Source: Bacteroidia bacterium
GTDB taxonomy: Bacteria; Bacteroidota; Bacteroidia; Chitinophagales; Chitinophagaceae
NCBI GenBank assembly: GCA_030427635.1
Contig: JAUIBA010000004.1
Span: 186,001-250,000, forward strand
Direction: 5' to 3'
Length of the DNA stretch: 64,000 nucleotides
The first letter of the stretch is position 1, and every line of letters begins with the position of its first letter. Of this stretch, positions 46,481 through 56,208 are shown piece after piece. A program made the position numbers and the translations under genes. The notes below the pieces were generated by a model, which did not search any database, was not told where the DNA came from, and saw only the letters and a list, made by a program, of their open reading frames with translations.

Positions 46481-48904
46481 ATGGCATTCGATTTCAATAA
46501 ATACAAACAGGACATCATTATTATAGCTGGCTTTGCCCTGCTTGCATTGCTATACTGCTATCCTCAGCTACAGGGTATGAAACTGAGCCAGCATGATAAC
46601 ATATCATGGCAGGCTATGTCGCACGAGGCTATGGAGTACCATAAGACAACCGGCAAGGATGCATTATGGTCTAATAGTATGTTTGGCGGTATGCCTACCT
46701 ATACTACTTATGTAGGCGCTACCAATACCAACTATCCCGGCTACCTGCAGGCATTGCTGCAGGCCGTGGGCAAACCTGCATATTTCTTCTTCATACCCAT
46801 GCTGTGCTTTTTCCTGCTCATGCGGGTACTGAAGATAAATAAGTGGATAGGTGCTATAGGTGCCATTGCGTATGCGTTCTCTACCTATAATGGCATTATC
46901 ATAAGTGTAGGACATGAAACCAAAATGCTCACTATGGGCTATTTACCCGCCGCAATGGCCGGGCTACTACTGGTGTATCGTGAAAAATGGCTTACCGGAG
47001 CAGCCTTGCTCAGTGCCACTTTCACCCTTATTTTCTCTAATAATCACTTCCAGGCTATATATTACTCACTCATTATGTTTGGCTTCTTTGGCATTGTAAT
47101 GCTGGTAAAGGCAGCAAAAGAAGGCAACATAAAAAACTTCCTCATATCATCGGGCATAGCAATAGCTGCGGTAGCTGTGGGTGTAGGGCCTACCACCCCA
47201 TCCCTGCTTACAACACAGGAATATGCCAAAGAAACCATGCGTGGCGGAGGTAGTGAGCTATCGGGACACGATCAGAAGACAAATGGCGGTCTGGATAAGG
47301 AATATGCATTCCGCTGGAGCAATGGCATAGGTGAAACCTTCTGCCTCATGATACCCTACCTATATGGCGGGGCCAGTGGGGAAAGCGCCGATAAAGCGCC
47401 TAAAACATCCGAGGCCATAGGTGGCGCTGCCGATAAACTGCCTTTGTACTGGGGTCCACAACCATTCCTGAGCGGGCCTGTTTACTTTGGTGCTATTGTG
47501 TGTTTCCTGTTTGTACTGGGTACAATTGTTGTACGTTCTCCGCACAAATGGTGGATTATTGCCGCATCCGCTTTCTTTATTATGCTGTCGTGGGGTAAGA
47601 ACTTTGAAGGGATAAACTATTTCCTGTTCGACCATCTGCCCTACCTCAATAAGTTCCGTACACCATCTATGGCGCTTATCATACCTCAGTTCCTGTTCCC
47701 GCTACTGGGCGCATGGGGTCTCCATGAGATAACTGAGCGTCGCAATGACCCCAAACTATGGAAACAGGTACAAATGGCGGCAGGCATTACAGGCGGCCTG
47801 TGTCTGCTGCTGGGCCTGGGTGGCAGTATGTTCTTTGACTTCACTGGTGGTAGTGACGACCGCCTGCAGCCGGAAATGCTGAAACTGCTGAAAGATGACC
47901 GCGCAGCTCTTGCTATGAAAAGCGGCCTTACCAGTGCTGTATATATAGCTATGGCAGCCGGCCTGCTTTGGGCATGGCTCAAAGACCGTATTTCTGCCAC
48001 TATGACCATAGGCGGTATATGCCTACTCGTAGTTATAGACCTTATACCCACCTCGCTCAACTATCTGAATAAAGACAATTATGTAGATGCTGCCGAGTAT
48101 GAAACCATATTTGAGCCTACCGATGCAGACAAAGCCATAATGCAGGACCCAGACCCATACTACCGTGTACTGGACCTGACCCGTGACACCTATAATGATG
48201 CAGTACAGGCTTATTTCCACAAATGTGTAGGAGGCTATCACCCTGCCAAAATGGAGATATACCAGGACCTGATAGACCGCCACATGAGCCGTGGATTCAA
48301 TGGCGAGGTGCTGAACATGCTCAATACCAAGTATATCATCATAGGCCGTAAAGGCTCGGCACCACAACCCATCCCCAATCCTACAGCCTGCGGTAATGCA
48401 TGGTTTGTAGATGAGATAAAGTGGGCCAATACTGCCGACGAGGAAATGAACAGCCTCACTGCCCCACAGATAGGCGATACTACTGAAATACCCGGTGCAT
48501 TCAAAGCCGCAAAGACGGCTGTGGTACGTACTACATTTAAGAATGAACTGGGCAGCTATACCTTTGGCAAAGACAGTGCGGCGAATGTAAAGCTTACCCA
48601 ATATGGTCTTGATGAGCTTTCTTTTGCCAGCGCTAATAGCCAGAACGGCTTTGCAGTATTCTCTGACATTTATTACACCAAAGGGTGGAAAGCATTTGTA
48701 GATGGTAAAGAAACACCCATAGTGCGTGTAAACTATGTACTACGTGGCATAAAGGTACCTGCCGGTGAGCATAAGATAGCGTTCCGTTTCCATCCGGAAA
48801 GCTTCTATATGGGCCAGAAAGTAGCCATGGCAAGCAGTATCATTATCATAGGTCTCATTATTGCGGCACTGATGAAGGCTTTCAAAAAGCCCGCTGCCGA
48901 ATAG
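46481..48904 (+). CDS. YfhO-family polytopic membrane protein
   Basis: An 807-residue inner-membrane protein. ATG 46481 (MAFDFNKYKQDIIIIAGFAL) is preferred to the in-frame TTG two codons earlier. About 11-12 membrane helices fill residues 10-520, with an outside loop typical of GT-C-like YfhO proteins (NISWQAMSHEAMEYHKTTG, then SMFGGMPTYTTYVG). The last 300 residues are soluble and beta-rich (YYRVLDLTRDTYNDAVQAY; VFSDIYYTKGWKAFVDGKE), ending in one more helix (ASSIIIIGLIIAALMKAF). In Bacillus YfhO acts in lipoteichoic acid glycosylation; the role in Bacteroidota is not known. A hairpin terminator follows. Confidence 0.86.
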   Translation: MAFDFNKYKQDIIIIAGFALLALLYCYPQLQGMKLSQHDNISWQAMSHEAMEYHKTTGKDALWSNSMFGGMPTYTTYVGATNTNYPGYLQALLQAVGKPAYFFFIPMLCFFLLMRVLKINKWIGAIGAIAYAFSTYNGIIISVGHETKMLTMGYLPAAMAGLLLVYREKWLTGAALLSATFTLIFSNNHFQAIYYSLIMFGFFGIVMLVKAAKEGNIKNFLISSGIAIAAVAVGVGPTTPSLLTTQEYAKETMRGGGSELSGHDQKTNGGLDKEYAFRWSNGIGETFCLMIPYLYGGASGESADKAPKTSEAIGGAADKLPLYWGPQPFLSGPVYFGAIVCFLFVLGTIVVRSPHKWWIIAASAFFIMLSWGKNFEGINYFLFDHLPYLNKFRTPSMALIIPQFLFPLLGAWGLHEITERRNDPKLWKQVQMAAGITGGLCLLLGLGGSMFFDFTGGSDDRLQPEMLKLLKDDRAALAMKSGLTSAVYIAMAAGLLWAWLKDRISATMTIGGICLLVVIDLIPTSLNYLNKDNYVDAAEYETIFEPTDADKAIMQDPDPYYRVLDLTRDTYNDAVQAYFHKCVGGYHPAKMEIYQDLIDRHMSRGFNGEVLNMLNTKYIIIGRKGSAPQPIPNPTACGNAWFVDEIKWANTADEEMNSLTAPQIGDTTEIPGAFKAAKTAVVRTTFKNELGSYTFGKDSAANVKLTQYGLDELSFASANSQNGFAVFSDIYYTKGWKAFVDGKETPIVRVNYVLRGIKVPAGEHKIAFRFHPESFYMGQKVAMASSIIIIGLIIAALMKAFKKPAAE

Positions 48905-48927
48905 TACTATACCAGATATAACTTCCG

Positions 48928-48968
48928 AAACCCAGCGATGTGCCTACTGCTATTCGCTGGGTTTTGTC
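48928..48968 (+). terminator. Terminator of the YfhO-like gene
   Basis: An 11-bp perfect stem (48928-48938 with 48954-48964) is followed by TTGTCTT. The T-run is moderate. Confidence 0.7.
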
Positions 48969-49077
48969 TTATACTTCTGCTTTCTGCAACTGATACTTAT
49001 CATATCGGGAAATACTGTTTTGACAATCTGCTGACAAAAAGGCGAGGTCTATCAGTGCCGTATGTCGGTGGCTTGTA

Positions 49078-49085
49078 TAGATTTG
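49078..49085 (+). promoter_or_regulatory. -7 box of the PD40 gene
   Basis: TAGATTTG fits TAnnTTTG and ends 17 bases before ATG 49103. No -33 TTTG at 19 bases. Confidence 0.4.
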
Positions 49086-49102
49086 CGCCACAATTGTAAA
49101 AT

Positions 49103-50179
49103 ATGACATTTAATAATACAACTTACTTTCTCCTTGCGGCATCATTGCTGGCAGCTACGGCTGGCAAGGCGCAGGAGAAGCCACTCATAAACCCGGGCGA
49201 AAAGCACTTTCGCAATATGCAGCAGCTCACCTTTGGCGGTGATAATGCCGAAGCCTACTTTGGTTATGATAATGAGCATGTTACCTTTCAGCGTACAGCA
49301 CCTGCCGATGGCGTACCATGCGACCAGATATACTACGGTACCCTACCCTCCAAAAAGAATAAGAAGTTTAACTATAAGCTGGTAAGCACCGGCAAAGGAC
49401 GCACCACCTGTGCCTTTCTGATGCCAGATAAAAAGCACTTACTGTATGCATCTACTCACAAGGCGGCAGACACCTGCCCTCCTGTACCGGACCGCAGCAA
49501 GATAAAGAAGTATGTATGGCCCATATACGACAGCTATGATATTTATGTAGCTGACTTTGATGGAAACATAACCGGACAATTAACAAACAGTCCCGGCTAT
49601 GATGCTGAAGCTACCATATCGCCTGATGGTAAGAAAATTGTGTTTACCAGTATGCGCAATGGCGACATAGACCTCTATACTATGAACATAGATGGCACCA
49701 ATGTGCGCCAGATAACCACTACCCTGGGCTATGATGGCGGTGCGTGCTTCTCGCCCGACAGCAAGATGATAACATGGCGTGCATCGCGCCCCCAGACAGA
49801 TGAGCAGATAAAAGAATACAAGGACCTACTGGCTCAGGGCCTGGTAATGCCTACCAATATGGAGGTATTTGTAGCTAATGCAGATGGCAGCAATGCCCGT
49901 CAGGTAACCAAACTGGGCAGAGCCAACTGGGCCCCCGCATTTGCCCCTGATGGCAAACGCCTCATTTTTGCCTCCAACCATGAGCATGAGCGTGGCTTCC
50001 CCTTCAACCTGTATCTGATAAACATAGATGGCTCCGGACTGGAGCGCATCTCTGACGATGGCGGATTTGATGCCTTCCCTATGTTCTCGCCCGATGGTAA
50101 AAAGCTCATCTTCAGCTCTAACCGTAACAATGGTGGCACACGTGACACCAATGTTTTTATATGTGACTGGGTTGAGTAG
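49103..50179 (+). CDS. Exported PD40 (TolB-like) beta-propeller protein
   Basis: A 358-residue periplasmic or surface protein with signal peptide (TTYFLLAASLLAATAGKAQ). Several WD40-like PD40 blades follow, with the signature SPDGKKIVFTS repeated as ATISPDGKKIVFTSMRNGD, CFSPDSKMITWRASR, AFAPDGKRLIFASN and MFSPDGKKLIFSSNRN. Between blades is DLYTMNIDGTNVRQIT. The propeller resembles TolB, but no TolB N-terminal domain and no Pal or TolQR neighbours are present, so the partner is unknown. The gene has its own strong terminator. Confidence 0.85.
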   Translation: MTFNNTTYFLLAASLLAATAGKAQEKPLINPGEKHFRNMQQLTFGGDNAEAYFGYDNEHVTFQRTAPADGVPCDQIYYGTLPSKKNKKFNYKLVSTGKGRTTCAFLMPDKKHLLYASTHKAADTCPPVPDRSKIKKYVWPIYDSYDIYVADFDGNITGQLTNSPGYDAEATISPDGKKIVFTSMRNGDIDLYTMNIDGTNVRQITTTLGYDGGACFSPDSKMITWRASRPQTDEQIKEYKDLLAQGLVMPTNMEVFVANADGSNARQVTKLGRANWAPAFAPDGKRLIFASNHEHERGFPFNLYLINIDGSGLERISDDGGFDAFPMFSPDGKKLIFSSNRNNGGTRDTNVFICDWVE

Positions 50180-50207
50180 TCAAGATTGATATTATTCTAT
50201 ATATTAT

Positions 50208-50241
50208 GCGTCCCGACCTATGAATCGGGACGCTTCTTTTT
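50208..50241 (+). terminator. Terminator of the PD40 gene
   Basis: A 9-bp GC-rich stem (50208-50216 with 50225-50233, loop of 8) is followed by TTCTTTTTT. Confidence 0.88.
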
Positions 50242-50285
50242 TACGACAATTACTTGTTCAGGAATTACATTTAGAGTCCGGCATA

Positions 50286-51272
50286 TCAACTAAGCCATTC
50301 TAAAGCATTTTCATACAACAACTTATCTTTCAATTCTGAAGAATAATGCATGGACTCAATGAGCTTGCCGGGATGATGCTCACCAAGGGGGAAAGGATAG
50401 TCGCTACCCATACATATCTGATCGGGGCCCATGACATCAATAATGAAATCGAGCGCTTTTGCGTCATGTACCAGGGCATCTATCCAAAAGCGGCCTATGT
50501 AGTCGCGGGGATTAACCGGGTTGTCTATAGCACAGAGGTCGGGGCGTACATTATAGCCATGCTCTATACGACCAATGGTGAGCGGGAAGCTACCGCCGCC
50601 ATGTGCAAAGGCAACCTTAAGCTTAGGGAACTTCTCAAACACCCCTCCGAATATCATGGAGCAGATAGCTCTACTGGTCTCTGCCGGCATACCTACCAAC
50701 CAGGGCAGCCAGTAACGGGTCATATCTTTCTCTCCCATCATCTCCCACGGGTGTACAAATATGCTGCAGCCCAGCTCCTCTGCCGCCTCCCAGAATGGAA
50801 AGAATGAAGGATCGCTAAGGTTGAGGCCATTGATGTTAGAACCTATTTCCAGCCCCGGCATCTTCAATTCCTTCATACAGCGCTCCATCTCTGTAATAGC
50901 AGTATCCACATCCTGCATGGGTACGGTACCTATACCAATGAAACGGTCAGGATGATTGTCGCAGCACTGTGCAATGTGGTCATTGAAAAACCGGGATGTT
51001 TCCAGTGCATGCTCCGGTTTGGCAAAGTAGTTGAATAAAACAGGAATGGTAGATAATACCTGCTTATCTACCTTAGTCATATCCATCTCTTTGGTGCGCA
51101 CATGCGGGTCCCAGCAGTTATGCTCTATCTCACGAAATACTTTATCACCTTTTATCATGCGTGCGCAGCATGGCTTGTGATGCTCTAACCTTATGAACTC
51201 CCCATAGCCGTATTTCTGAAACCAGTTGGGGATGTTCTCCGGCATTATGTGCGTATGTATATCTATTTTCAA
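50286..51272 (-). CDS. ACMSD-like amidohydrolase
   Basis: A 328-residue TIM-barrel metalloenzyme closest to 2-amino-3-carboxymuconate-6-semialdehyde decarboxylase. ACMSD diverts the kynurenine pathway away from NAD synthesis. The N-terminal metal site is MKIDIHTHIMP, the middle His is in IFVHPWEMMG, the catalytic His in VAFAHGGGSFPLTIGR, and the last metal Asp in CMGSDYPFPLGE. ARMIKGDKVFREI is also a family segment. Kynurenine-pathway genes are not adjacent, so an ortholog role is likely but unproved. It is followed on the same strand by nothing closer than the terminator of the convergent PD40 gene. Confidence 0.85.
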   Translation of the reverse strand: MKIDIHTHIMPENIPNWFQKYGYGEFIRLEHHKPCCARMIKGDKVFREIEHNCWDPHVRTKEMDMTKVDKQVLSTIPVLFNYFAKPEHALETSRFFNDHIAQCCDNHPDRFIGIGTVPMQDVDTAITEMERCMKELKMPGLEIGSNINGLNLSDPSFFPFWEAAEELGCSIFVHPWEMMGEKDMTRYWLPWLVGMPAETSRAICSMIFGGVFEKFPKLKVAFAHGGGSFPLTIGRIEHGYNVRPDLCAIDNPVNPRDYIGRFWIDALVHDAKALDFIIDVMGPDQICMGSDYPFPLGEHHPGKLIESMHYSSELKDKLLYENALEWLS

Positions 51273-51351
51273 AATGGAAAATTTAATAATAAAATAAATA
51301 AATCAAATAATTGAATTTCAATTACTTATGAAATCTATAGAAACCAAAACA

Positions 51352-52572
51352 TTACTTCAATGCCTGATTCAAATCTCCGATAATGTCCTCAACATTCTCC
51401 ATACCTACACTCATCCTTATGAGACCATCTGTAATACCAAACATGAGCCGCTGCTGCCGGTCTACCCCCATGTGGGTGGAAGATGGAGCATGAGAAACAA
51501 GCGTATCACATGTACCTAATGATACCGCATTGGTACACATATTGAGCTTATTGATAAACTTTACGCCGGCATCAAAACCCTCCTTTAGCTCAAAGCTCAT
51601 CATGGCCCCTCCGTTCTTCATCTGCCGCATAGCAGTTTTATGGTCGGGGTGGCTGGGAAGCCCCAGATAATTGACCGTAGCAACTGCCGGGTGCTGACTG
51701 AGGAACTCTGCCACCTGTGCTGCATTACTGCAATGACGGTCCATACGTACACCCAGTGTACGTAATCCATTAGTAAGAAGGAATGCATCAAAAGGGTTAC
51801 TATTACCACCTAACAGCCTGTGTGTCTTGGTAATAGGTCCACTCATCTTATCTATATCTTTACCTATAAGCACCCCACCAATGGCAGTTCCATGCCCATT
51901 CAGAAACTTGGTAGTAGAGTGCATCACAAAATCCACATCATAACGGAATGGCTGCTGCAGATAAGGAGTAGCAAAGGTGTTATCTACACATACTGTGAGG
52001 CCATAACTCTTACCCAGGGAAGATAATGCCTCCAGGTCTATACACTGCAGTGTAGGATTGGCTGGAGTCTCGATGTACATAAGTCCGATATTATTATCGG
52101 CCCGGAGTACATCCTCTACTTTCTCCAGATTATGAAAATCTACTATTACGGACTGGATACCTAAACCTGGTAAAATCTTCTCTATCAGCTCATGTGTGCC
52201 ACCGTATAGCGACTGATGAGTTATAAGCTTTTGTCCATACTTAATATTGCCCAGCAGCATAGTAGTAATAGCAGACATGCCAGAACTATGCAGTATTGCT
52301 TTCAATTTCAATGGGTTACCATTGCTATTTGTAATGCGGTATGCTTCCAGAAGGGCTATTTTCTCCTCGGCCTCATTAATGGTGGGGTTGCCCCAACGAC
52401 CATATATATAACCTTTTTCATCTCCCTTAAATACAGAAATAGACTGCTCTGCAGTATCAAACACATAAGTACTGGAGGCATATATAGGGGTGAGATGGGC
52501 TCTGTTGCTCTCATTCTCATGCCCTCCCCTGATGCAGACGGTGTCAAAACCGGCAGAATTTTCCACTTTCAT
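51352..52572 (-). CDS. Trans-sulfuration type PLP enzyme (cystathionine gamma-synthase / methionine gamma-lyase family)
   Basis: A 406-residue Cys/Met-metabolism PLP enzyme. It has the family start RGGHENESNRAHLTPIYASS and the Tyr-Arg pair in GYIYGRWGNPT. SGMSAITTML, YIETPANPTLQCID and the PLP Lys in HSTTKFLNGHGTAIGGVLIG are also present. The sequence cannot decide between gamma-synthase, gamma-lyase and methionine gamma-lyase activity. It is transcribed with the ACMSD-like gene 80 bases downstream and may share its mRNA. A TACCTTTA box lies about 25 bases upstream. No SAM riboswitch is seen in the short leader. Confidence 0.85.
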   Translation of the reverse strand: MKVENSAGFDTVCIRGGHENESNRAHLTPIYASSTYVFDTAEQSISVFKGDEKGYIYGRWGNPTINEAEEKIALLEAYRITNSNGNPLKLKAILHSSGMSAITTMLLGNIKYGQKLITHQSLYGGTHELIEKILPGLGIQSVIVDFHNLEKVEDVLRADNNIGLMYIETPANPTLQCIDLEALSSLGKSYGLTVCVDNTFATPYLQQPFRYDVDFVMHSTTKFLNGHGTAIGGVLIGKDIDKMSGPITKTHRLLGGNSNPFDAFLLTNGLRTLGVRMDRHCSNAAQVAEFLSQHPAVATVNYLGLPSHPDHKTAMRQMKNGGAMMSFELKEGFDAGVKFINKLNMCTNAVSLGTCDTLVSHAPSSTHMGVDRQQRLMFGITDGLIRMSVGMENVEDIIGDLNQALK

Positions 52573-52666
52573 TACAGTAGTTATTTACAAGCTATAAAGG
52601 TAATATTTTACAGGGAATGCCCTGTCTTCTTACGTGCCATTTACATCCTCACATCTCATCATATAA

Positions 52667-53749
52667 TCAATATTTATCGAGCATTGCTTCAGGAAAGAAC
52701 ATAAAATATGATAATGCATGCCTGTAATAATCCTCTGGAAAACCTGTAAGGTCTGATACGGGCGTAAGCTTTATACTGGCAGAAGTACTCATACAACTGT
52801 CCAAAATATAGCGCTTATTGCGCTCATTCTTCATTGCCGATGCCAATGTGTGATTAAATAACAGCTTTTTAGAATCAGCACATACCATGTTTATGACTAC
52901 TACGGGCGTGTTATGGCTGCTCAGATACTGATTGACTAATGAATTTTTATTCGCATGGGAGATATGAAAGCCCCCAGCAAAACAGGCAAACTTATCATGA
53001 CATTGTATGAGTGAGGTATACAAATCATTATCCCTGTTTTTATTTGCGCGGTTCTTTTTGGGTGTTATACCGGCTACATTATTCAATATCTCTTTTACCG
53101 CCATATAATCGTATTCCGATATTTCCTGCCTCAACAAAGACGAATCGAGAACAAAGAACTGTTTTGCAGTGCCGTGAATCTCACTGATAGCCTCCCGGTA
53201 TTTCCTGCTGTAAACCGGATAACCTCTTATAGCTGCTATCCTTTCAGCAGATATAGTATTAAGATATTTTGAAATGTTTGTGCTGCTAACTGACTGCTTA
53301 TTATACTTATCCAGTATGTATGCTATGGTATTGACAAATGATATTCTTTCAAAATCCATACAGTGAATTGTGATAGCTGTATGATTACCATTACTTTCAA
53401 TCAGTCTCTTTATTGGCTTAACAAACGAATTGAAGTAATCTACTCCATACAATTGATTTACAGATAATAATGAAGAATCGCCTGTTGTCAGATAAATATT
53501 TGAAGCATACTCCACCGACTTACTATACTCTATTACTATATCGTGAATATCATGGTGGAGATAGAGATGCCGGACAATGCTGTACTTAACTGCCCATAAG
53601 TTATGAAGAGCATGATTTTCGCCAATGAAAAATGATGTGTTTGCGGGAAGCGTATCTGACAGCCCTGAAATATCAATTTTTTGTGCCGGTAAAAAGGTGG
53701 GTGAACACAACAACAAAAACAATGCTATAACAGGTATTTTCATAGACAT
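52667..53749 (-). CDS. Exported erythromycin-esterase/ChaN-like protein of unknown substrate
   Basis: A 360-residue protein with signal peptide (MKIPVIALFLLLCSPTFLPAQ). The next section, TSFFIGENHALHNLWAVKYS and then VRHLYLHHDIHDIVIEYSKS, follows the EreA-type pattern GExxHGTxE...hhhxLhxxxGFxxhxhE with the key Glu and His in GENHALHN. Late in the protein, CFAGGFHISHANKNS matches the position of the third His. The middle (about 130-220) is divergent. Base composition is lower in GC than the metabolic genes around it. A secreted hydrolase is plausible; the substrate is unknown, and a macrolide role should not be assumed. Confidence 0.6.
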   Translation of the reverse strand: MSMKIPVIALFLLLCSPTFLPAQKIDISGLSDTLPANTSFFIGENHALHNLWAVKYSIVRHLYLHHDIHDIVIEYSKSVEYASNIYLTTGDSSLLSVNQLYGVDYFNSFVKPIKRLIESNGNHTAITIHCMDFERISFVNTIAYILDKYNKQSVSSTNISKYLNTISAERIAAIRGYPVYSRKYREAISEIHGTAKQFFVLDSSLLRQEISEYDYMAVKEILNNVAGITPKKNRANKNRDNDLYTSLIQCHDKFACFAGGFHISHANKNSLVNQYLSSHNTPVVVINMVCADSKKLLFNHTLASAMKNERNKRYILDSCMSTSASIKLTPVSDLTGFPEDYYRHALSYFMFFPEAMLDKY

Positions 53750-53793
53750 TAAAAGTAATGAAAATATTTTTTATGCTTCATACCAGGCTCAAT

Positions 53794-54708
<915 letters not shown>

Positions 54709-55401
54709 ATGAAAATTGTATCATGGAATTGCAATGGAGCTTTCAGACGGAAGATATCTGCAATAGAAACACTAATGGCTGACATACTTGTTATTCAGGA
54801 ATGTGAAAATCCAGCAACGTCAAAAGACAATGACTATAAGCAATGGGCCCGGAATTACATCTGGACAGGTGAAAATAAACATAAAGGATTAGGAATATTT
54901 GCATCATCTGAACACACAATCACAGATAACGGCTGGGAAAATGATGGTACTAAATATTTCATATCTGCCAGAATAAATAACCAATTTGATCTGATAGCTG
55001 TTTGGAGCCATCACGCAAAGTCACCTACGTTTCAGTACATTGGCCAATTCTGGAAATATTTGCAAATAAACAAATATAAACTAAGCGAGGCTATCATTGC
55101 AGGAGACTTTAATAGTAACAAAAAATGGGATAAAAGTGATAGATGGTGGAACCATAGCGACGTTGTCAGAGAATTGGAAGAAATAAATATCCGAAGCCTT
55201 TACCATGAATTTTATCGGTATCAACAAGGAGAAGAGCAGCATCCTACATTTTTTTTACATAAATCTGAAATGAAGCCGTACCATATTGACTACATTTTTG
55301 CTCATAGTGTACGTTTTCCTCACATAACAAACTTTGAGATAGGAGATGCTACAAAATGGTTGTCTATAAGCGACCATTTACCAATTATTGCAGTTGTATA
55401 A
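54709..55401 (+). CDS. Endonuclease/exonuclease/phosphatase (EEP) family protein
   Basis: A 230-residue protein with the DNase I/exonuclease III fold. Motifs in order: VSWNCNGAFRRK (Asn), ILVIQECENP (catalytic Glu, about 30), AVWSHHAKSP, IIAGDFNSNKKW (Asp/Asn), HIDYIFAHS and ISDHLPIIAV (final Asp-His). It carries no signal peptide, so it acts in the cytoplasm. Length is near that of stand-alone EEP nucleases. Hand counts give about 35-40% GC, clearly below the housekeeping genes nearby, which suggests acquisition. It is convergent with the SRAP gene, 63 bases away. Confidence 0.85.
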   Translation: MKIVSWNCNGAFRRKISAIETLMADILVIQECENPATSKDNDYKQWARNYIWTGENKHKGLGIFASSEHTITDNGWENDGTKYFISARINNQFDLIAVWSHHAKSPTFQYIGQFWKYLQINKYKLSEAIIAGDFNSNKKWDKSDRWWNHSDVVRELEEINIRSLYHEFYRYQQGEEQHPTFFLHKSEMKPYHIDYIFAHSVRFPHITNFEIGDATKWLSISDHLPIIAVV

Positions 55402-55464
55402 TGAATGATATATAATAGTATCCATACATATTGCAACAGGATACATTAAATAAACATTCAAAAC

Positions 55465-56208
55465 TCACGAAAACAGATCTTTCTGCATCTGCACTTCTTT
55501 CTGCGCCTGAGGCTGGTTATTGTTTATCCCCTTGCGGCGGTCATAGACCAGCCCGGAAACAGGGTGTGCTTTCAGGAAACCATCGGGCAGGGGCTGCATA
55601 AGGCCGGAAATCTGCTGGTCGGTAAGTGGCTGAAGCCAGTCTCTGCGCTGTAGTGGTGGTATAATGAGCGGCATACGCTGCCCTTCATTATGAATTTCGG
55701 CAAGTAACTTGTTGGGGGGCGTGGTAATGATGGTAAATGTACGGGAGGTAATGCCAGTGTCCTTATCAGTCCAGTTGTTGTAAATACATCCCAGCGTAAA
55801 TGGCTCACCACTTATGGCCTGTATAAAATGTGGCACCACTGTGCGGACACCTGTACGCTGCGGCTCATAAAATCCCTTTACCCACAGGAGCCCCCGATAC
55901 TGACGCACATAGGGCCGGTAGCTGGCACGCACAAAAACATCTTCGGCTCGGGCATTAAGTGTATTGGCATATGCATCGGCTGCAGCCTCATTTTGTACCA
56001 TGTCCGGGATGAGTTTCCAGCGGGCAGACGAAACTGTTGAAGGTGTTTCGCTGGCAGTAAATGGCAACCATGGTCGGGTATATCCATCGGCATGCCAGTA
56101 ATGAAAGTATGGTTCCACATCGTCAAACACCTGTTTCTGCCCCTCTCCTTCGGTATCGAAGGAGTACATTAGCTGGTCGTATCCGGGTGTGGCTACTTTA
56201 GTACACAT
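55465..56208 (-). CDS. SRAP protein (YedK/HMCES family), abasic-site DNA crosslinker
   Basis: SRAP proteins crosslink through Cys2 to abasic sites in single-stranded DNA and so protect it. The start must be ATG 56208, since the next codon is Cys (MCTKVATPGYDQ); 14 codons of open frame above it are ignored. The 247 residues keep the key sites: LNARAEDVFVRASYR (Asn/Arg), LLWVKGFYEPQRT (catalytic Glu) and AEIHNEGQRMPLII (His, Arg-Met-Pro). It lies in the AT-rich island next to an EEP nuclease, but itself has a normal GC content. It is convergent with the nuclease. Confidence 0.9.
   Translation of the reverse strand: MCTKVATPGYDQLMYSFDTEGEGQKQVFDDVEPYFHYWHADGYTRPWLPFTASETPSTVSSARWKLIPDMVQNEAAADAYANTLNARAEDVFVRASYRPYVRQYRGLLWVKGFYEPQRTGVRTVVPHFIQAISGEPFTLGCIYNNWTDKDTGITSRTFTIITTPPNKLLAEIHNEGQRMPLIIPPLQRRDWLQPLTDQQISGLMQPLPDGFLKAHPVSGLVYDRRKGINNNQPQAQKEVQMQKDLFS

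Noticed and set aside
52610-52625. ACAGGG-AATG-CCCTGT hairpin as a terminator
   Set aside because: The stem is only 6 bp and is not followed by a T-run in the direction of the esterase-like gene.
51273-52666. SAM riboswitch upstream of the trans-sulfuration enzyme
   Set aside because: The leader is under 100 bases and shows no SAM-I or SAM-II core.
54709-56208. Anti-phage defence system
   Set aside because: An EEP nuclease and a SRAP protein alone do not match any known defence layout; no sensor, NTPase or membrane effector is beside them.
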